Positions 35,601-44,843 of a DNA stretch of 64,000 nucleotides are shown here, in pieces. Below the pieces are notes generated by a model that had not been told where the DNA came from, searched no databases, and was given only the letters and a program-made list of their open reading frames with translations. How positions within the stretch are numbered: the stretch's first letter is position 1; each line of letters begins with the position of its first letter. Position numbers and translations under genes: made by a program. The stretch comes from Hyaloperonospora brassicae (lineage: Eukaryota > Oomycota > Peronosporomycetes > Peronosporales > Peronosporaceae), in NCBI GenBank assembly GCA_947650285.1, contig CANTFL010001181.1:186001-250000 (forward strand), written 5' to 3'.

Positions 35601-36559
35601 TGGATCGCCACAGAACTGCACCAAGATGCGGATCACAGCGTCCAAATGCTGCCCCAGACGATGACCAGCCGTGCGGGAGAGCATGCCAATCGTCTGGATG
35701 AGCGTGCGCACGTTGGCTGCGTTGCTTGACGCCTGAATGTCTTGAATCAGATGCTCTACCAAGCGACTCACGAGCGCGTCCGAGGCCACAACCCCCAGCG
35801 CTCCCACACACACAGTTGCACGTTTGCGCACGAGCGGCGCTTCGTCCGTGAGCTGCTTTATCAGCAATTCCATGATCGCCGCGTGTTCGAGCGCCACGTC
35901 GTAGCCAAAGCGCCGCAAGAGGTCCGTAAGGATGTCGAGCGTCTCGGCTTTCACGGCCACCTCTTGCTCCGTGCCGAGCCCCGTCAAGAGCCGCGTGCAA
36001 ATGCCGGGCGCGATCACGGCCGCCGTCTTGTGCGCCACGTCGGCAATGATCGTCTTGAGACCGATCGCGTAAATGTCCCGCAGCTCGGGCGTTCCCTTGT
36101 GAATGAGGTCGCAGAGTTTGCGGCAAATGTCGGCCACTTGGGCCGTCTGTACTTTCTTCACGAGAAGGCCCAGACACTTGACGGCAATCGACTGCACGTC
36201 GTTCGACTTGTCGTCGAGCTGCTTGAGGACAGCCGCACAGACGCTGGACACCGCACGGCGTGAGACACGAGCGAGAGAGAGAGAGCGCGAGAGAGAGTCA
36301 TATACTATGGACGTACTCGGGCTCGAGATACGGTCCCAGTTCCACGTCCTTGTCGAGCTCGACGCACAGATCCGACGTGGCCATGTAGCGCTCATCTTTG
36401 TCAAAGTCCCTGGTCTAGAACCGTATACACAGAGAGAGAGAGAGACACACACATACATAGAGAGAGATGTGCGTTAGTACCGGTCCGCGTCGGTGCGGCG
36501 CTCGAGCCGTCGCGCACTTTGTCCAGCAGCTGCGCGATCTTGTGCTCGTGCGCGCGCAT
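32645..36559 (-). CDS. CAND1: CAND1, cullin-associated NEDD8-dissociated protein
   Basis: A HEAT-repeat solenoid that binds un-neddylated cullin-RING cores and exchanges substrate receptors. Four exons: 36518-36559, 36317-36414, 34580-36243 and 32645-34509, giving 1222 aa (human 1230). The 14-codon first exon (ending QLLDK) joins TRDFDKDERYMATSDL, matching the CAND1 N-terminus. Later landmarks are LKQLDD with AVKCLGLLVKKV, SYDPNYNY followed by the acidic run ending YSDDDDTSWKVRRAS, LISRFKEREENVR, KSAA-type AAAAYSLGSICVGNMEEYL, and the TIP120 C-terminal domain with LGPFKHKVDDGLPLRKAA. Intron 1 (36415-36517) and intron 2 (36244-36316) are CT- and GA-rich. A different donor for exon 1 (near 36480) would break the frame, which decides the exon 1 boundary. 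Confidence 0.95.
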
Positions 36560-37351
36560 TTTCTCGGGGTGGCGATTGCGAGGGGAAAGGAAATGTGGTC
36601 CGAGTGGCGTGGGCCACGTCAACTGACCATCACTCTGCAATCAACTTCAACAAGGAGGAGCGAGCTCGAGGCAGTGCCACACTGTGCAACGAACGGCCCG
36701 AACCGACACATGTCGCTCGTTGCATTCTTTTCACGTCGACTGCACGTCGGTAGGTGCGTTGTAATACTGTAGTCAACGCAGTGTTGATACCTCTTTCCCG
36801 AGTCTTGTGCACACACGAGTCATGCAAAAGGGAAGAGGCCCCAAAGGCCGTCCGTCGACCGCTGCATCCGATGGCTGACGCAAGAAGGCGCAGCATCGCT
36901 GGCAGACCATCCAACTGATCCTAACTCGCTACTTAGGTGGCAAAGACACTCGATTTCGTCTCGGAACGCAAAGCTGGGACAAGCACCGAAAAGAGATGCA
37001 CCCTCGGCCAGCATCCAGCAGAAGGCAGTCGAGACACTGCGGACAGCAGCGAAGCTCGTGGTCTGTGCTTCTTACTCGCAATGGAGACATGGGAGAAGAA
37101 CTGTTGACTGCAAGACGAGCTGCATTGGCTTCAGCCATGTCATCAGTAGGCAAGAGCTTTGCTCTGCACGGAGACGATCGCCAGCGACGGTGCACTGCTG
37201 CCTACGTTCAATCGCGTCTACACGAAGTCAGACGTCCGTCCATCAGTGCGTCACGACGGCGTGGCGAACGGTGCGCAGCCATCTTCTGACCACATCTGCG
37301 ACGTGTGCAAAGAAATGGCTACACTTTCGGTGGCTCGAATCACCATGCGAA
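36560..37351. other. Divergent promoter region, CAND1 and DDX20-like
   Basis: About 790 bp separate the CAND1 start (minus) from the helicase start (plus), so both promoters lie here. The helicase frame is open upstream of its ATG to 37058, but that part has no conserved residues. I name no specific element. Confidence 0.45.
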
Positions 37352-39362
37352 ATGGCAGTGCTCAACATGGCAGCGGGTCGGCCGGACACGACAGTGGCTT
37401 CGAGCGCGACGCTCCGCGACCTCCCGATCCATCGGGATATCGTCCGTGCACTCACTGCAATGCGTTTCCTGCGTCCGTCGCCCATCCAGCTGCACGCGCT
37501 GCCCGTGGCTCTGTTCGGCAACGACGTCATTGGTCAGGCCAAGTCCGGCACGGGTAAAACTGCAGTTTTTGGGGTCACTGCCATTGAGCACGCGATTCGA
37601 TACGTCGAGAAGCGGCGGCAGCGATCCGAGAAGCTCGTGGTGGGGGACCCATTGGCGCTGATCTTGGCTCCCACGCGAGAGATTGCGGTCCAAATTGAGA
37701 CAGTGTTGCGTCAGTTGGCGCAATTTCGACCAGAGATTGTCATTTGCACGTGCATCGGTGGCCTCGCTGTGAGTCAAGACCAGGTACGGATAGTGGAAGT
37801 GATGGTGTGATGTTTGTGGATACTTGAATGGTGCTGGCGTTTTGATCCAAAGAGGAATGCTGCACGTGCTGGCTGGGGCAGGTGCACTTATCAGCGGGAT
37901 GCCATATTGTGGTGGGCACGCCAGGGCGTGTCAAGGCACTCGTAGATCAGCGTGCTCTGCCAAGCACGTCTATTCGCTTGCTGGTACTAGATGAAGTTGA
38001 CAAACTCATGGCGCGCGACTTTGAGAAAGATGTGAGGATACGCACGTACGGCATGACGTCTGATTGAGGCGAGATTGACGAGACTCTCTCTCGCGTGTGA
38101 ACAGATCCAGTACATAGCGAACGCTGTTCCCGAGAGACGTCAGGTGTTACGAAGCTGTGTGTACCGTGATGTGTGACTGGCAACTGCTTACTTGGTGACT
38201 GCATCGGTGCTGGAGCAGACACTCGCGTTTTCAGCAACGTTCACTCCTGACCAATTGCTTTCGGTGGCGTCCCTGATGAGAACTCCACAGGCACGTCTGC
38301 TTGCTGTCACACGTTTTCAGTCGATCTGGTAGTGGTGCTTTGCATGACGCTCTACGCTTTTGTTCTACTTTGGACGTTGCACAGATTGTCAGAGCTCGCG
38401 GACCAGAGGAAGTCACAACGGATTTCATTTCGTCTTCCGAAGACCTTGTGAATTGGGAGAAGCAAGAGCAATCGACTACACCAGAGCTCTGGCTTCGCCA
38501 GGTGCGGCAGTTCTACAGCATAATCGAGCCATTGCCGTCCGCATCGATGGGCAGTGATCCACTTGATATGAAAGCCAAGGTGGTTAAGCTATCGGTACTA
38601 CTCTCAGAGATCGTGTTCGAGCAGTGCATGGTGTTCTGCAACGACAAATTTCGAGCTGAAGCGCTGGCCACAGCTCTGGTGAAACAGGGTTGGCCCGCAG
38701 CATGCATCACTGGGTCACAGGCTCAATCGACGCGATTGGAAGTCATGGAAGGGTTTAGAGAGTCACGATCACGCGTGTTGGTGTCGACCGATCTCACTGC
38801 GCGAGGCATTGATGTTGACAAGGTCAACTTTGTGGTACGGTGGTTGAAGCCAATGCCGTCCAGTGTAGCGCCGTTTTTGGTGAACACAGTGTGGACTAAC
38901 GAATGCCGCATGACCTCGTAGGTGAACTTGGATTTACCGCGGGACCCCGCAACGTACTTGCACCGTGTTGGACGAAGTGGGCGTTTCGGTGGGAAAGGAT
39001 TGGCTGTGACGTTGCTCTCGTGCAGTGACATGCAAAGCATCCACCTCCTCGGTCAGGTGTTCAAGATGGAGATCAGCGAGCTGCCATCTCCAGTTCCTCT
39101 CGACATTTACACGTACGTCGCTGTAGCGGGAGATGGCGATCCTGGCGAAGCAGTGCAGTCGACAGCGTTTGCAGATCCAGACACGCCGCCTGCTACAGAG
39201 ACTAGCAGTGAAGTTACCGTCTGCGATGCTGAAAGCGACATCAAGAGTGCGAATACCAATCAGAGTGCAGAGCAGCACGTCGCAGTTGATAAGTGGTCAT
39301 CGCGAGCTCGGTACGACGCGGAGGAACGAGCGTATGAGCAGTGGTTGAAGCTGTTGCTGTAG
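37352..39362 (+). CDS. DEAD-box RNA helicase, DDX20/Gemin3-like
   Basis: An ATP-dependent RNA helicase; DDX20 (Gemin3) is the SMN-complex helicase of snRNP assembly. Six exons: 37352-37783, 37882-38031, 38105-38143, 38219-38290, 38385-38834 and 38922-39362, giving 527 aa. Motifs: Q motif RPSPIQLHALP, Walker A AKSGTGKT (63-70), APTREIAVQI, GTPGR, LLVLDEVDKL (DEVD in place of DEAD), FSAT, LVSTDLTARGIDVDKVNFVVNLD and YLHRVGRSGRFG. The placement and wording of IGQAKSGTGKT, SIRLLVLDE and GIDVDKVN resemble DDX20 more than DDX6 or eIF4A. The intron 38291-38384 has a GC donor (CAG then GCACGT). The C-terminal 100 residues are acidic and poorly conserved, much shorter than in vertebrate DDX20. Confidence 0.88.
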
Positions 39363-40080
39363 TCGAGCAGGTTTTGCAGCAACGAATGTGGTTCATCGAG
39401 CGATACGCAATGGACAGACACATGCTCATGTGACTCGCTGCATGTTGTCAGAGATGCAACAGGGACTTCAACGTGGTCGTGTGGCATGGTATGTAGCCAT
39501 GCTGGATGGACCACCGGTCCGATTGTGACAACGTATGTGCATTAGGTGGCACCGACTTGCTAGCAGGCACTTTTGCATGTTCGTCGAAGGTTCTTTGCGT
39601 ACCCAATCTAAGCCAGCGAGGTCAAGTTGCTACCCAAAATAGAAAGCGTCTTTCTCTTGACCCTCGTAGTCATGGCCCCATTTCTGGCCTGTGCTCGGGA
39701 AAATTACGAAATCAGCCAGCGGGAGTACCGTCTCCCTCTGTCGTTTCGCATGATCCTGCGATAACGTATGTTACGACTGCGACACAGCGCCGATACTCCG
39801 CCTGCTCTTTGTGCCTCGAGCCGCGCGACTGTCCTTCCTTCCTTCCTTCTACCCTGTCAAACGCGATACTTCTCTCGCGGACTCTGCTTGCGTCAAACCC
39901 CTTCAAGCGCTTCGCACTCACTCACTCGCGCGCGCTCTCTCTCTCGAGACGTCGCTTGGCCAACGCGCGCACCTGTCTGTAGCCGTCACATCCCCTCGTA
40001 ACCGCTCGTGGCCCCTTCCACTACCACCGCCACCACCACCACAACTCCAACTACAAGCAACACACTCGTCCATACCGGCC
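39363..40080. other. Intergenic, upstream of Rab-WW gene
   Basis: About 720 bp between the helicase stop and the Rab-WW start. It becomes C/T-rich toward the right, with CT runs near 39930-39950 and CCA/CCT runs at 40020-40045, probably the promoter and 5' untranslated region of the next gene. Confidence 0.5.
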
Positions 40081-41337
40081 ATGCCTGCAAGCACGAACCG
40101 CAAGGTGGCGTCGCTCTCGACCGCCACCACAGCCTCATCCCTCTCCTCCTCCTCCATCACCGACCAGAGCCACAAGAACCCCACCAGCGATCCCCACAAC
40201 CCTACCAGCGACCCCCACAACCCTACCAGCGATCCCCACAACCCTACCAGCGACCCCCACAACCCTACTAGCAAATACCCTACCCGCAGCTCACCCCGCC
40301 ATGGCAATAGCAATAGCAGTCGTCGCACCGCTCGCGCTCCGCATGTGCCGTCCCGCCCGTCGCTGCTTAGTTACGAGTCGGCCCACGACGTCGTCGCGCA
40401 GCACCAGGTGTTCCAACGTGCGACGTCGGCCAAGACCTCGACGGCTGACTCGTTCCGCTCGGCGTCGAGCGCGAGTCCCCGCGGCTGCTCGTCGTCGGCC
40501 TCGTCGCCCACGGCCGAGTCGATCCTCAAGGTCGTGCTCATTGGCGACTCGGGCGTGGGCAAGTCGAACCTCGTCCGGCGCTTCACGAAGAACCAGTACA
40601 AGCCGCAGAGCGCCCAGACCGTGGGCTTTGAGTTCGCCACCAAGACCATTCGCGTCGGGGACCGGCGGCTGAAGGCGCAGATCTGGGACACGGCCGGCCA
40701 AGAACGCTTCCAGTCGCTGACAGCGGCGTACTATCGCAAGGCCGTGGGCGCGATGATTGTCTACGACATTACCGACCGCAGCTCGTTCGAGCACGTGACG
40801 GGGTGGCTAGCACAAGTGCATGAGCACTCGCACGAGAGTTTGGTGCTCGTGCTGGCCGGGAACAAGTGCGACCTCGCCCACTTGCCCGAGAGCAGAGAAG
40901 TGTCGACGCTCGAAGCGGCGCGGTTTGCCGCAAAGCACTCGATGGAGTTTCTCGAGACGTCGGCTCTGGACTCGACGAACGTCGTCGACGCGTTCAAGAA
41001 GATGATTGTGCCCGTAGGGCGGTTGCTGTCGTCCGCAGAGCCGACTGCGATCGTGCAATTGCCGCAAGGGTGGCGGCGGGTGTTGTCCAGGACGAGGCCG
41101 GGGGAGTACTCCTACGAGAATCAGTACACCAAGGAGCGCATTGCGTTTGCCCCGAAAGAACCGGCAAAGCCCTCGCAGCAGAGCTTTCGCTCGCCTGCAA
41201 ATGGGTTGAAGAGCGGGTCGCCAAAGGTTGTCACCGTCACACGTGAGAGCCTGCAGAAACAGCATCAGAAAGCGTATCTCGCCCAGAACCAGACGCCGCA
41301 ATGTGGTGTCTGTGCAAGTGGCTGCACGATCATGTAG
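40081..41337 (+). CDS. Rab GTPase fused to a WW-like segment, repeat-bearing N-terminus
   Basis: A single-exon protein of 418 aa. The GTPase core (about 146-315) has GDSGVGKS (155-162), TVGFEF (180-185, switch I Thr), WDTAGQERFQ (202-211), NKCD (261-264) and ETSA (292-295), closest to the Rab family (Rab11/RabA-like wording). The first 145 residues are Ser/Thr-rich and include about four and a half copies of NPTSDPH. After the core, LPQGWRRVLSR...GEYSYENQYTKERIAFAP (327-358) follows the WW-domain pattern: first Trp, Tyr block, Asn, Thr and a final Pro, with Phe in place of the second Trp. The C-terminus is CGVC-ASG-CTIM, ending as a CaaX box, so membrane attachment by prenylation is likely. 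The frame is open upstream of 40081, but no conserved residues lie there. The target is unknown. Confidence 0.88.
   Translation: MPASTNRKVASLSTATTASSLSSSSITDQSHKNPTSDPHNPTSDPHNPTSDPHNPTSDPHNPTSKYPTRSSPRHGNSNSSRRTARAPHVPSRPSLLSYESAHDVVAQHQVFQRATSAKTSTADSFRSASSASPRGCSSSASSPTAESILKVVLIGDSGVGKSNLVRRFTKNQYKPQSAQTVGFEFATKTIRVGDRRLKAQIWDTAGQERFQSLTAAYYRKAVGAMIVYDITDRSSFEHVTGWLAQVHEHSHESLVLVLAGNKCDLAHLPESREVSTLEAARFAAKHSMEFLETSALDSTNVVDAFKKMIVPVGRLLSSAEPTAIVQLPQGWRRVLSRTRPGEYSYENQYTKERIAFAPKEPAKPSQQSFRSPANGLKSGSPKVVTVTRESLQKQHQKAYLAQNQTPQCGVCASGCTIM
40177..40274 (+). repeat. 21-bp coding tandem repeat, 4.6 copies
   Basis: The unit AACCCTACCAGCGATCCCCAC encodes NPTSDPH. Full copies sit at 40177, 40198, 40219 and 40240, with a partial copy at 40261. 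Copies alternate GAT and GAC at the Asp codon, so the array is really a 42-bp higher-order unit duplicated. This indicates recent expansion inside the Rab N-terminus. Confidence 0.95.
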
Positions 41338-41728
41338 AAGCCCGTGACTCAAGATGAAGGGCACAGGGCCGAAATAGAAAAGCACGCGCGGATTGACGTA
41401 AGATGGAGTCGTTGAATTGACTGCAGCGACCTCGTGGCTGGTAAGACCAAGTCGTCGAATGTCTCTGCTAACATAATTTATTCCTCACCTTGTGCGTGAC
41501 AAGCTCAAGGACAAAGACGCTCAAGTTGTTCATTTTCTCTATGTAGATAAATCCCTGCGATGAATGACGTCGAGCTACTACAAACGCACGACTGAGTCCC
41601 GCGCCACAGTCGCTTTGCTGCTAACTGCGAGTGTCCAGCCAGCAAAGAAAAACAGCGCCAGTCGCAACACCACACGCGCACAAACGCGGTCAACTTGCAC
41701 CATGTCGTGCAAACTCTCGACAAATGGC
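41338..41728. other. Intergenic between convergent genes
   Basis: The 3' sides of the Rab-WW gene and threonine synthase face each other. No feature is seen. Confidence 0.5.
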
Positions 41729-43207
41729 TCAATTCTTCTCGCTGAGCGTCTTGCGAATGTGCTCGGCCACAGCAGCAGTCGAGTTGTCTGCCGTCGATAC
41801 TCGAGTGGGCATCGATTCCAGGGCCTTCAAGATCGGGTGCTGCTGGATCTCCGACTCGGCCACACCAAGCGCCTCGGACACAACGGGCAGAAACTTGCCA
41901 TAGTGCGCAGTGCCCACGACGACCACTGCCGAGTCGGGCTTGTCAGCGCTGGCGTCCGAGTCGAAGCGCGCGGCTGCAGCCGCGCCAATCGCACTGTGTG
42001 GGTCAAACAGGTAATGCTGCACCTTGTTGTACTCTGCAATGGTCGAGCACACCTCATCCTGGAGCACGGCGTACGAAGCCATTTCGTCCTGGGCCTTGGC
42101 CAGCAGCTCGCCTGTGATCGTCAGCTCCCCCGTTTGCTCAAACGCTTGCATCCAGCCGCGCAAGACGTCGTGGTTTTCGCCCGACAAGGCAAAGAGGTAG
42201 CGCTCAAAGTTGCTCGAGACGCAAATGTCCATCGACGGCGAGATCGTGTGCGCAATGTCGCGGCGGTCGTACTTGCCGGTCGAGAAGAAGCGGTGCAGGA
42301 TGTCGTTCTCGTTCGTCGCGACAATGAGTTTGCCCAGGGGGACCCCGAGTTTCTTGGCATAGAACCCTGCCAGGACGTCACCAAAGTTGCCCGTGGGGAC
42401 CGAGAACGCAATGTCACCCGTCACGCCCTGTTCCCGCGCCCGAAGGTACGCCCACACGTAGTAGACAATCTGGGCCAAGATGCGCGCAAAGTTGATCGAG
42501 TTGACGGCGCCCAAGTGGTACGTGGCGTTGAACGCCGCGTCGGCAAACAGATCTTTGACGATCGCTTGGCAGTCGTCGAACGTGCCCCGCACCGCCACGT
42601 TGTGGATGTTGGCGTCCATTACAGTCGTCATCTGGCGCTGCTGAATCGCACTCACGCGGCCCTCGGGGAACAGAATGAACACCTCAATGTTCGCTTTGCC
42701 GCGCAGGCCGTAGATCGCCGAGCTGCCCGTGTCGCCCGACGTGGCGCCCACGACCGTAATCGCGTGCGCAGGAGCCCCTGCAGCCGCTTGTCGCTCGTTC
42801 GCGCGCGCGAGGAACACGTCAAAGAGGTTTCCGAGGAACTGCAGCGCAATGTCTTTGAACGCAAACGTGGGGCCGTGAAAGAGCTCGAGCACGAGCAGTT
42901 GGTCCGTGACTTTGACCAGCGGCGCCACGTCGGGCGCGCGGAACGTCGCGGGGCTGTAACTCTTCTGCACGAGCGCGTCGAGTTCGGCCGACGAGAGCTC
43001 TGCGTCGTCGACAAAGAGCCGCATGACCTGCGCGGCGAGCGACTGGTACGACAGCGACTGCCACTGGTCCAGCGCGTGGACGGGCAGCGTCGGGAACTCG
43101 TCGGCTTCCGGCACGAGCAGTCCGCGGTCGGCCGCGAGGCCCGTGAGCACGGCCTGCTCGAAGCTGAGGCCGCGGACGCCGCCGCGCGTGCTGCAGAAGC
43201 GGACCAT
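41729..43207 (-). CDS. Threonine synthase (fungal type)
   Basis: A PLP enzyme converting O-phospho-L-homoserine to threonine. The single exon encodes 492 aa from the ATG at 43207 (MVRFCSTRGGVRGLSF); the frame is open further upstream but without family similarity. Landmarks: STRGG near the N-terminus, ELFHGPTFAFKDIALQF with the PLP-binding Lys at 118, VVGATSGDTGSSAI (phosphate-binding loop), LFPEGRVSAIQQRQM, NSINFARILAQIVYY, VPTGNFGDVLAGFYAKKLG and TNENDILHRFF. It is the long form with the N-terminal helical domain seen in fungi and many bacteria, not the short plant form activated by SAM. No targeting leader is evident, so it is probably cytosolic. Confidence 0.97.
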   Translation of the reverse strand: MVRFCSTRGGVRGLSFEQAVLTGLAADRGLLVPEADEFPTLPVHALDQWQSLSYQSLAAQVMRLFVDDAELSSAELDALVQKSYSPATFRAPDVAPLVKVTDQLLVLELFHGPTFAFKDIALQFLGNLFDVFLARANERQAAAGAPAHAITVVGATSGDTGSSAIYGLRGKANIEVFILFPEGRVSAIQQRQMTTVMDANIHNVAVRGTFDDCQAIVKDLFADAAFNATYHLGAVNSINFARILAQIVYYVWAYLRAREQGVTGDIAFSVPTGNFGDVLAGFYAKKLGVPLGKLIVATNENDILHRFFSTGKYDRRDIAHTISPSMDICVSSNFERYLFALSGENHDVLRGWMQAFEQTGELTITGELLAKAQDEMASYAVLQDEVCSTIAEYNKVQHYLFDPHSAIGAAAAARFDSDASADKPDSAVVVVGTAHYGKFLPVVSEALGVAESEIQQHPILKALESMPTRVSTADNSTAAVAEHIRKTLSEKN

Positions 43208-43644
43208 CGCGGGGAAAACGAGAGAGCGCTTTGTGTGTGGGGGGGGCAGAGATGGGTACAAATGTACGTGTGTGTGTCTGGGCGGGGACGAGCGCGTGGC
43301 GCGACCTTCGAGCGACACGCGGGTGGGCGACGCGTGATTGGCGGTGGTCTGCCAGCGTTTCGCTTCGTGTGGAGTGCCCTTTCGCACACGCTTTGGAATC
43401 GGCGGAAAAGCGATTGGACACTCGTTTTGGATCGACATTTGTCGACTGCGTGCCCAGTGCAGACAGGAATGATGTCGCCACCAAACGTTTTCGAGGTATT
43501 TACACAGACATAATCGAATACAACGGTGTCATTATCGCCAATGAAGAGCGCTGGACGAGAGCGTTATGTGGCGACAGCCCTTTTTAGAATTGGAGGCCGA
43601 CACACAGCCTAAGGAACGCCAAGAAGAGCGAAGTGGGTAGTCAA

Positions 43645-44843
43645 ATAATGATGTAGCCATTACGCATCGCCGCGTTACATGTCACTACTGTCACGGCGTT
43701 GTTTGGCGTCCGTTTGCGTTTGTTGCAATGCCTGCTTGCTCATGCAACTGTGTATGATCTCATATTCTGCAGCAGTATGCCGAGGGGCAAGAACTTGACA
43801 GAACAAGAGATGGAAAAGGTGAAAGCCTTCAATGATACAAGCATGAGTCATCGAGAGATCGCTCGACGCATGAGTCGATCTCGAGGCGTCGTTAAACACT
43901 TCTTGAACGATCCCCGTCGCCTATAGTGCGTACAAACCAGCCGGAAGACCACCCGTTTTGACTGAAATGGCCCGCTGCCGCCTGCTCCGTGTCGCTCAGG
44001 GGGGTAAATTATCTGCACGGGAGCTCCAAGCGCAACTGGAACTCCCAGTCAGTGTTTCTAGAGTCAAGCAGATCTTGAACGAAAGCCCTCCACTCAAGTT
44101 GTGCAATCGAAAGCATGCACCAGTGCTTACCGAAAGGCACAAAACAGCTCGTGTCGATTGGTGTGCTGAGAGATGCCGTCTCTCCGATGACGATTGGACC
44201 AAAGCTATTTTTTCAGACAGAAAGAAGTTTAATCTGGATGGACCAGATAGATGGATTCCACGACTATTGGCACGACTTGAAGAGCGAAAAGCAGGTCTTT
44301 TCGACTCGTCAATCCAGTGGTGGCTCAGTTATGGTATGGGGTGCCTTTGGAGGCGCTAAAACTAGCATGTTGGCTATCTTAGAGGGGAAGCAAAACAGCG
44401 AGAAGTACGTAAGCACACTGGAAAACTATCTCGTGCCTTTTGTGGACGAGCTGGGTGGTACTGGACTGGTTTTTCAGCAGGAGAACGCACCAATACACCA
44501 ATCTCGGTATACGAAGGCGTGGCTTGCGGACCAAAGTTTTCCTGTCACGACTGGCCAGCGAATTCGCCGGACTTAAGCCCAATCGAAAACGTATGGGGCG
44601 AGCTTGCCAGGGCCGTATATAAGAATGGGCGGCAATTTCGGTCGCGAACTGAGCTGACCGAGTGCATTTTAAAGTGCTGGAGAGAAATTGGCGCCGCTTA
44701 CCTTCAAAAACTTGCCCATTCGATGCACCAACGGTGCGTGGAAGTGCTGAAGAACCACGGTAACAAGATTGACGATTAGGGACTCCTAGCAACGCTAAGC
44801 TCGAGCCGATGATCAGTTTTTCCTTTTGTGGCTATATCATTAT
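43645..44843 (+). mobile_element. Tc1/mariner-type transposon, inactive
   Basis: About 1.2 kb. The left end ATAATGATGTAGCCA (43645-43659) is matched by the complement of the right end, ATAATGATATAGCCA (44829-44843), with one mismatch in 15. The interior is a Tc1-type transposase remnant. It lies about 440 bp upstream of the threonine synthase start, in its promoter side. Confidence 0.8.
43777..44779 (+). pseudogene. Tc1-like transposase, frameshifted
   Basis: The N-terminal helix-turn-helix region (MSHREIARRMSRSRGVVKHF) ends at a stop at 43926. The paired second HTH (RVKQILNESPPLKLCNRKH) continues in another frame. Catalytic blocks are spread over three frames: IFSDRKKFNLDG (first Asp kept), SVMVWGAFGG, FQQENAPIH (E where Tc1 elements usually have D) and SPDLSPIENVWGELAR (third acidic residue kept). 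The frame changes fall near 43925, 44250 and 44515, so at least three indels have occurred. It ends at TAG 44777-44779. The element is dead but recognisable along its whole length, so it is not very old. Confidence 0.88.

Noticed and set aside
36480..36559. Longer CAND1 exon 1 ending at the donor near 36480
   Set aside because: Joining it to exon 2 breaks the frame with any available acceptor; the donor after QLLDK restores the conserved CAND1 N-terminus.
41564..43513. 649-codon plus-strand open frame
   Set aside because: It is a shadow of threonine synthase on the opposite strand, rich in Arg and His as expected from reversed codons.
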